Shown one piece after another: positions 57,095 to 64,000 of a stretch of DNA of 64,000 bases. The notes beneath the pieces are model-generated. The model made no database searches. It was given only the letters and a program-made list of their open reading frames with translations, and was not told the origin of the DNA. This DNA is from Alligator mississippiensis. Its lineage: Eukaryota > Chordata > Crocodylia > Alligatoridae. Where the stretch lies: assembly GCF_030867095.1 (NCBI RefSeq), contig NC_081831.1, positions 43,771,319-43,835,318 on the forward strand, given 5' to 3'. The position numbers were made by a program, and so were the translations under genes. Position 1 is the stretch's first letter, and each line of letters starts with the position of its first letter.

Positions 57095-57770
57095 ATGCTG
57101 AAGCCTGTCAGACCCTGTGGGAGGAAGTCCCACAGGTCAGCACAGGTGACCCAGACCAGCTGGAGGCTCCTCTCACTCTGGCTGTTTTCAGCTGCCCTCC
57201 ATCTGATGCCTAGCAACAAGGCACCGGGCATCAACAGGCTGACCACGAAGTTCTACCAGGCCTTCTGGGATATCCTTGGCCTGGATTTTGCCGCAGTCTG
57301 GGCTGAATCTGAGGGAAGTGGGGAACTCCTCCTGTCATGCTGGAGGGCCCTGCTGACCTTCCTGACAAAGAAGTGGGATCCCCATGACCTGAGGAACTGG
57401 TGTCCCATGTCCCTCCTCTGTATAGACTACAAGGTGGCAGTGAAGGCCATCTCTCTGCACCTGTGGTCCATGCTGACGGATGTGATTTATCCTGACCAGA
57501 GGTACACGGTGCCCAGATGTTTCATTTTCAACAACCTTTACCTGGTTCAGGACCTGGAGCTAGCACACTGGGAGGGCCTGTCTTTTGCGTTCTATCCCTG
57601 GACCAGGAGAAGGCATTTGACAGAGTGGGTCATGGGTACCTCACAGGCACACTGTGGGATTTTGGCTTCAGGCCCCACTTTGTGTAGGCTCTCCAGGTGC
57701 TGTATGCCTCTGCAGAGTGTTTGGTCAAGCTCAGCTGGACCCTGATGGAGCCCATGGCCTGGTGGTGGGT
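57095..57770 (+). pseudogene. Tx1-like LINE ORF2 reverse transcriptase, fingers and palm motif A
   Basis: The frame 57095-57745 reads MPSNKAPGINRLTTKFYQ, DLRNWCPMSLLCIDYKV, LHLWSMLTDVIYPDQRYTVP and FNNLYLVQDLELAH. Just after, motif A SLDQEKAFDRV appears in another frame (about 57592-57625), then FGFRPHFV, VLYASAECLVKLSWTLMEP to 57765. The sequence then jumps to post-palm text (LGVYLSP-like, about 57843). Motifs B and C, including the catalytic YxDD box, are deleted. Confidence 0.75.
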
Positions 57771-57839
57771 GATGGGTAGCAGGTGGGTTCACTCCCATGC
57801 ATGGTCTGTGGGATCCACTGAAGCAAAGGCTCACTGCTC

Positions 57840-59459
57840 TACTTGGGGGTATACCTGTCCCCCACAGACCCTTCCTCACCAGAGAACTGGCACCAGTAGG
57901 AGGCAAGGGTGGTGGAGCAGCTCCAGGAATGGGCAGAGCTCCTCAGGTGTCTCTCCTGCATGGGAGAGTGTTGGTGCTGAACCATGCTCTGGCACCACTT
58001 ACACACCCTGCCTGTACCCCCTGAAGTCCTGGCAGGGCTCCAGAGATGGGACCTGGAGTTTTTCTAGCCGTGATGGCACTGGGCCACTGTAGAGGTCCTG
58101 AGCCTCCCCTTGCAGGAGGGTGGCCATGGCCTGGTTTGGCTGCGCAGCCAGATCCTGATGTTCCACTTTCAGACCCTGCAGCAACTTCTATATGGTGTCA
58201 GTAGTGACATGGAATGGGGCCACCTAGAGTGTGTCTTCCTCTGCCACTTCTGGGGGCTCCGATATGATTGGCAGCTCCTTGGCCTGTGGGGCTTCTCCCT
58301 GTAGGACCTGCAAGGGCTGCTTGAGTTCTACCAGGACCTCCTCTGGGCCTGGAGGCTGGTCTCAACTGCCAGGTCCCCTGCAACACTCATCCTGGGCACC
58401 AACCTGCTCGTCAAGCCCCTCCTCTGGAACCCCTAGCTGGAGGTGATGAGAGCAGAGGCACTCTGGTTGCGACAGAGGTTGATCCCGGCTGGTGTCACCC
58501 ATATTGGAGACCTCCTAGACTATAATAGGCAGGAGTGGGCGGACCCTGCTTTGCTGGCTCAGTCCATGGGTCTACCCATGGCACATGCGAACTGCCGTCT
58601 GGTCCCGGAGGTGAAATCTGCCCTACCTCCCAACGTCCTTTCCATTGTTGATTAGGTCCTTCACAGTGGCAGTCCCTGTACCCCTGTGTCCTCCAGCCCA
58701 CTGGAGTTTGTTGTGGGGCTGGCACCTTGCCCAACTTTGTGGCACTCCCTGCTCCACCACTTAAGCCAGATGCAGGACACCAGACCAGTCTTCTTTTCCA
58801 CTGTCCATCACTGCCACCTCTACATGGTTGTGTGCTGCATGATCCATTATGCTTCTCTCATGTCCTGTTCAGACTCCACGTGATGGGACCTGCTCATTGA
58901 GGGTGTAGCTGGGGCACCCAAGTGGCTGAGCCAGTACTCCACTCTCATCCCATGAGCTACTGGGGACCTCAACTGGCAGCTCCTCCATGGAGCCATCACC
59001 ATGGGCGTGTATGTGGCAAGCTTTACAGACACCTGAGTCTCCTCTCCCTTCTGCAGGCAGAGGGAGACCCTGGCACACATGACACTTGAGTATTCCAGGC
59101 TGCAGCCCCTCTACCTCTACCTCTGGAACCTCCTCCTGGGGTTCTGGGTGAACTTCACTTCTACCTTTTTTACTTTTGGACACCCCATCCACAGCCCCAC
59201 CAAGTCCCAGGACCTTCTGGTCAACCTAATCCTGTCCCTGGCCAAACGCTCCCTATACAGGACCAGGTAGGAGGCTCTGACCGGGAAGGTGCCTGGGGAC
59301 TGTGGGGTTGCATTCCTCTCACTGGTATGCACACGTTTCTGGGTGGAGCACCACTGGGCTGCATCCTCCAGATCCCCAAATGTTTTTGCAGACCAGTGGG
59401 TGTGGCCCAAGGGGCTCTGCTTGGTATCCCTCTCAGGAGCACTCATTTTCACGTTTTGA
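57840..59459 (+). pseudogene. Tx1-like LINE ORF2 thumb and C-terminal domain
   Basis: Collinear text through several frames: LQEWAELLRCLS, then QEGGHGLVWLRSQILMF and LQQLLYGVSS (58095-58200), LRYDWQLLGLWG, LLEFYQDLLWAW, LRQRLIPAGVTHIGDLLDYN and LPPNVLSIVD (58443-58655), VFFSTVHHCHLYMVV (58786), ATGDLNWQLLHGAITMGVYV (58955-59010), FCRQRETLAHMTLEYSRLQPL, SPTKSQDLLVNLILSLAKRS and LYRTR (59050-59268), ending near 59459 with LSGALIFTF. About eight stops interrupt it. Confidence 0.7.
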
Positions 59460-59460
59460 C

Positions 59461-60430
59461 CCTTTGACCCTCACATCACTCCTGTCTGGTTTTTTGCCTT
59501 TGTTGTCCAAGGAACTTTGTTGTATCATTCACCCATTGGTCCCACACAGTAGGAGCTATTAGTTAGCTGGGTTGGCCTTAGGGCCTTAGATAGTTGAATG
59601 ATACAAATAGACAGGAGCTTCTGGGTCCCAGCCAACTGGCACCTGGGGAGACTACCCCTTGTGCCAGCTGGACTGCTGAAGCAGCCCTGAGATTTCCCTG
59701 CACTCTCTACCCACTGTAGGAGTCTGGCAGTTGGGGCTACTGCCTGGCTATGACCTGCTGCCACCTGCAACAGCATGTGGTCCAAAGGCTGCGTGCCTGC
59801 CAGATCTGGATGGGAACTGCACAGCTGCAGCAGAGGTATCTGCACCTCTGGGCCATGTTCCATCGGTCTGTGACTGTACAGTTGGACTCTGTGTGGCACT
59901 ACTACCATGTGTGCTGCTGCCCTGCCATCTGGACAGCTATCACTCGGAAGATGTTCTCAGTGTGGTGGCCTGCTTTGAACTGTCAAAGCATGTCCTCCAA
60001 GTAGCTAGGAGGTGAGCCACATCCAGCTAGGTCCCAGGTGCCAGCCTTTAGCAGCATAGGTGACGTGTTCCTCTTGAGCCTGGGGGAGCACAGCAACCAC
60101 GCGTAAGTGGAGACACAGGCATTGGCAGCAAATGTGGGTTGAGCAGACACCTTCTGAAAGTAGCCGTGACAGTTTCAGTGGTGGGGGAGGGTCCCCCGTT
60201 GCCGGATGTTGAGCCTGGAAATGCCAGTGGTATGCCTGGAAGTGCCAGCAGCACTTCTTGAGGGGGGCACTAGTGCTCTGCCTACCTCCCCTGCCCATCG
60301 CCTAAGCTGAGAGTGCTCGCTCTCCGGGGGGGCACCAGTACTCTCAGGGGGGTGCATGTGCACCCCCGTACACTCCCTATGCATTGCCTATGCTTAGCAG
60401 GCCCCTCTGACTGGGCCCTGCCACGGGCCT
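59461..60430. other. GC-rich block downstream of the Tx1-like LINE, unclassified
   Basis: Open frames on both strands (59525-59908 minus, 59731-60015 plus) show no domain I recognise. Near 60340 there is a palindrome 'gggggtgcatgtgcaccccc' which suggests an end of another repeat. It may be LINE 3' UTR plus a second insertion. Confidence 0.35.
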
Positions 60431-60611
60431 CACTAGCAGGAATTCTGGTGTTCTCTATTTAAAAACTTTGATTGGTCAGTTGGGCAATGTTTTTTATTGA
60501 TATATTTACAATGTTGAAGCAATTTGGAAGCCTACCAGTGTCACTATCATCATAATAAAATTTATTCTAAATATCTATATGGTTTGATGTTTGACTTGGG
60601 TTTTCTCATCA

Positions 60612-60845
60612 CAGAATCATAGACAGAAGGACCAGAAGGGACCTGTAAGATCATCAAGTCTGGTCCCCTCCCGTAGGCAGGAGGCAATTGGACTCAAACA
60701 AGCTCAATGAGGTGCTTGTCCAGCCTTCTCTTGAACACTGCCAGAGGTGGCGACTGCATCACCTTTGCTGGAAGTGTGTTCCAGATTCTAGTTACCCATA
60801 TGGAAAATAAGTTTTTCCTTATGTCTAGCCTATACTTTTCCTCTC
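60612..60845 (-). mobile_element. CR1 LINE 3'-end fragment, minus strand
   Basis: The left end 'cagaatcatagacagaagg' and then 'agaagggacctgtaagatc' is the reversed CR1 tail. It continues with 'cagccttctcttgaacact' and 'aagtttttccttatgtctag', the antisense of the ORF2 C-terminus, and stops abruptly at 60845. A third CR1 subfamily judging by its diverged 3' UTR. Confidence 0.88.
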
Positions 60846-63007
60846 CAGACAGTAATATGAAATATTAGCTACTGTATTGTAAGGCTCTGTGATGCACACA
60901 CTAATTACTTTTGTACCCTACAATTGTAGTGGTCCAGAAAGTTACTACACTTGTGAGAAACAGATATCCAATCAACATTCACCCACTTCTCTTAAGTTAG
61001 CAAAAAACTGATCAAGGCTTGCAAAAATAAACAGAAGAAGACCACTAGTTTTACTTTTTACTTACAACAAAATGTTTTTAATGTCTGGTACAATCTAGTT
61101 GAGGGGAGGGAGGAGAATGAATAGCAATGAACCAGGGATGTTTAAAAAAAGTATTTTCTGGTTTTATTTTCAGAAGATGTTGGCTTGACAGTATGTACGA
61201 GACAGAGATGGACAGCATGCCTAGATCCTTCATGTCTGCAACTGTCAGGCTTGGTAAATTATGCTATTTTTAGTGAAATTACAATTTGGAGCTGGCATGT
61301 TGATTCAACTCAGTTGAAGACGGTTTCAACGTCAGTGAATATACTTTGATTTATTGCTCTTTTATACAGTTCAGGAATTGTAACCTCAAGAACAGTCGAT
61401 TCATGGGTCTCAGTTTTCTCAACAAGCAGTGAACATTACCCTTAGATTTTGAATAGTTTATTCCCAGGATGAGAAGATAAAGGAGTTCAAAGTACTTAAA
61501 CCAGTATTCACTAATTATCCATAACTAACCTCACCTGCACACTGATGAAGAAGGCAGAGTTGTATTTTTATACTGTACATTATTTAAAGACTGAAACCTA
61601 TAACTGAAAAGCATACTTCAGTATAAGACCTTTAAAAGTGGATGTAAGAAGAGTAATATGAGAGATGAGCAATTTTAAGCAAACTATCCTTTTCTAAATG
61701 GGATCTCCTTGAATTTCAGGATAGTGCCAGAAGGATGTGGGGAGGGGTCAGGGAAACCAAACCAGCCAGGAAAACCTTGTATTTATACTTGAAAATAGGA
61801 AAAACTGATGATAGGGTTAACTTCTCTTTTCTATACAGTCTCAGGATAAATGTTCCTCCTGCATTCTGTGGACTTTGATCAGTGATGTAGCTGCATTTGA
61901 AGTGCAGGGAACATCTATTGTGCCCAAGGAAATAAAATAGATGTATACATTTGTAAAGCTGAGGAATGTACTGGGTAGTCAGTTGGAGATATCAATATGG
62001 CTTCTAAATGCCACTTTCTCAATAATAGGAGAGAGGTTGTTTTTGTGCTGTTTTGTTACTCCAGGAATATTAGGGACCTTAGTATTACCAGTGAAAATAA
62101 CATTGTTCAAAGCCACCCTGAAGACTAGTGTAACAGAAGGAAACTTTTTACACTGTTTCCTCCCCTGTGCACTACAACAATTTCCCCTTGATTAGTGCTC
62201 TTGGGGCAGAACTGACAAGAATCTGATGGTCAGTCAGCCAGCAATTCTGTTCGGGCTGACAATGGCTCAGCTTTCAAAACCTAACATTATGACAAAAAGG
62301 AACAGTCAGGAAGAAACAATGTATAAAAAAAGAGGACTCTTCACAAAAGGGAGAAAAAGATGAAAAAGTAAAAACCCTAAAAAACTGTACCTTCTCCTTT
62401 TAAGTGTGAACAATTAAGAACCATTTTGAGTGCAGTAACCAGGAGGGGAATGACAAGAAATCAAACATTTTTATTTCAGATTAAATATCATTACTAAAAA
62501 AAATACAAAACACATAATAAAAGGGATTGGTTCTGGATTGCTGAACCATAAGGGACAGAAATAAGCATTGGCATAATTTTTTTTTATTAATTCCAGTAAA
62601 AGCAAGATGTACATATCAATGGTACACAACCTTTTCTTGCCTAGGGCTCTGATTAAGTTCCCCAAATTTCCCCATATTGTATAGTTTTTAATGTACCAAC
62701 ACATTTTTTCCTGTTATTGAAGATATCAGAGGAATATATCTGCAGTTTACAATATCTAGACTTGGAGAGACAAACAGTGTTCCTCTTGCAGGGATTTTAA
62801 ATGGATATGATTAGGAACTTTTTCTGTTTAATTACAGACAAGCCTCTGAAAGAACAATGCCAGTTCTAGTACAGCAATCTCTGTATGGGTGCTCAGGTTA
62901 TTCAAAGTGGCCATTTTGTCATTGGAAGTAGACATTGAACTCTCTTTGTACAGGTAACTCTTCTCATCTGTAAAACTGGCAGATAAAATGTGTTTATCTC
63001 TCACATC
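60846..63007. other. AT-rich sequence, no gene
   Basis: About 2.2 kb AT-rich with short chance ORFs (61941-62195, minus 62471-62704). Nothing recognised. Confidence 0.45.
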
Positions 63008-64000
63008 AGAGAAATCCAGGGCAGCCTAAGGGCCAAAAGGGGAGCACATAAAAAGTGGAAACAGGGTGAGATCACTAAAGATGAATATACCTCCTCTGCT
63101 CATGCTTGTAGGGAGGCAGTTAGGCGGGCCAAAGCTACCATGGAGCTGAGGATGGCAACCCAAGTAAAGGACAACAAGAAATTGTTTTTTAGATACATAG
63201 GGAGTAAAAGGAAGGCCCAGGGAGCAATAGGACCCCTGCTAAATGGGCAGAAGCAATTGGTGACAGATAGAGGGGACAAGGCTGAACTCCTCAACGAGTT
63301 CTTTGCCTCAGTGTTCCTAAGCGAGGGGCACGACAAGTCTCTCACTGGGGTTGTAGAGAGGCAGCAGCAAGGCGCCAGACTTCCATGCGTAGATCCTGAG
63401 GTGGTGCAGAGTCACTTGGAAGAACTGGATGCCTTTAAGTCGGCAGGCCCGGATGGGCTCCATCCCAGGGTGCTGAAGACACTGGCCGACGTCATTGCAG
63501 AGCCACTGGCGGGAATATTCGAATGCTCGTGGCGCACAGGGCAAGTCCCGGAGGACTGGAAAAGGGCTAACGTGGTCCCCATTTTCAAAAAGGGGAGGAA
63601 GGAGGACCCGGGCAACTATAGGCCGGTCAGTCTCACCTCCATCCTTGGTAAAGTCTTTGAAAAAATTATCAAGGCTCACATTTGTGAGAGCCCGGCAGGA
63701 CAAATTATGCTGAGGGGAAACCAGCATGGGTTTGTGGCGGGCAGATCGTGCCTGACCAACCTAGTCTCTTTCTATGACCAGGTTACGAAACGCCTGGATA
63801 CAGGAGGAGGGGTGGATGTCGTATACCTGGACTTCAGGAAGGCCTTCGATACGGTATCCCACCCCATACTGGTGAACAAATTAAGAGGCTGTGATGTGGA
63901 TGACTGCACAGTCCGGTGGGTGGCGAATTGGCTAGAGGGTCGCACCCAAAGAGTCGTGGTAGATGGGTCGGTCTCGACCTGGAAGGGTGTGGGCAGTGGG
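63008..64000 (+). mobile_element. Young CR1 LINE, 5'-truncated, continues past window
   Basis: Homology to CR1 begins near 63008 in the linker after the endonuclease and continues through the RT palm to the window end. The sequence is GC-rich with many CpG dinucleotides, unlike the decayed copies, which fits recent insertion. The 3' end lies outside the window. Confidence 0.93.
63044..64000 (+). CDS. CR1 ORF2 linker plus reverse transcriptase, open to window end (partial)
   Basis: Reading from 63044 there are 319 codons without a stop. Motifs in order: AHKKWKQGE (1-9), DNKKLFFRYIGSKR (about 46-59), DKAELLNEFFASVF, AFKSAGPDGLHPRVLK, GQVPEDWKRANVVPIFKKG, NYRPVSLTSILGKVFEKII (about 190-208), QHGFVAGRSCLTNLVSFYDQV (motif 2 region), VVYLDFRKAFDTV (motif A; catalytic Asp at residue 263, codon 63830-63832), and TQRVVVDG before motif B. 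The frame is open back to 62987, so the element simply begins in-frame by chance. Endonuclease is missing through 5' truncation; whether motif C and the C-terminus are intact is unknown. Confidence 0.92.

Larger units (their letters stand above)
53200..59460 (+). mobile_element. Degenerate Tx1-clade LINE (GC-rich, about 6.2 kb)
   Basis: A large GC-rich plus-strand element. Order: 5' leader with tandem units (53200-54950), gag-like ORF1 with CCHC-type knuckle (about 55030-56480), a junction where the endonuclease should be, then ORF2 linker, partial RT, thumb and C-terminal domain (56500-59459). Many frameshifts, stops and two large deletions are present. The coding order and motifs match the Tx1-like LINEs found in reptiles and fish. 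3' UTR limits are unclear; GC-rich sequence continues to about 60430. Confidence 0.8.

Noticed and set aside
53200..60430. CpG island or host promoter in the GC-rich stretch
   Set aside because: GC-rich but CpG-poor for most of its length, and it is accounted for by the Tx1-like LINE.

Overview
The window looks like intergenic or deep intronic nuclear DNA from a sauropsid (crocodilian or turtle more likely than bird). The pointers are many CR1 LINEs of several ages with the octamer-like CR1 3' end, a Tx1-type LINE, abundant hAT-like non-autonomous DNA transposons, and an otherwise AT-rich background. I found no convincing host gene, no multi-exon structure, no tRNA or rRNA gene and no CRISPR. 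Nearly every open frame above about 150 codons lies in a transposon, its antisense, or a GC-rich repeat. No gene symbols are assigned.

Layout. 0-8 kb: a hAT-like repeat cut by the window edge, a solo LTR (1239-2361, 5-bp target duplication), AT-rich sequence, a small hAT element (6825-7281). 8-15 kb: a 3' CR1 fragment (8034-8808), an LTR-like block (about 9706-10926), and a long minus-strand CR1 (11023-14570) with ORF1 esterase, partial endonuclease, an internally inverted linker and the RT C-terminus, plus a duplicated 5' leader. 15-20 kb: two related hAT-like repeats with palindromes, then AT-rich sequence. 20-23 kb: a plus-strand CR1 from endonuclease to 3' end. 23-27.3 kb: a very old CR1/L3-like element on the minus strand, split by a hAT insertion (23771-24894, perfect 8-bp duplication) and by a solo LTR (25883-26743, perfect 5-bp duplication). 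28-37.5 kb: more hAT-like repeats, a duplicated compound microsatellite and a duplicated GC-rich repeat. 40-49 kb: GC-rich unclassified repeats, two copies of a degenerate LINE tail with a zinc-finger remnant, and a minus-strand CR1 between them. 50-52 kb: a fold-back element and a hAT-like repeat with a 58-bp minisatellite. 53.2-59.5 kb: a degenerate Tx1-clade LINE with gag-like ORF1 and an RT ORF2 that has lost its endonuclease and its catalytic core. 60.6 kb: a CR1 tail. 63.0-64.0 kb: a young CR1 whose RT frame is fully open to the window edge.

The pieces form an insertion history rather than a working pathway: old L3/CR1 and MIR-like fragments, then hAT and LTR insertions into them, then younger CR1. 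I did not find a new functional system. The best leads are the open CR1 RT at the right edge, the nested stratigraphy at 23-27 kb, the internally inverted CR1 that keeps its esterase catalytic residues, tandem 5' leader units in two LINE types, and a near-gapless 81-bp-arm inverted repeat at 50.2 kb. Families were recognised by eye, not by database search.
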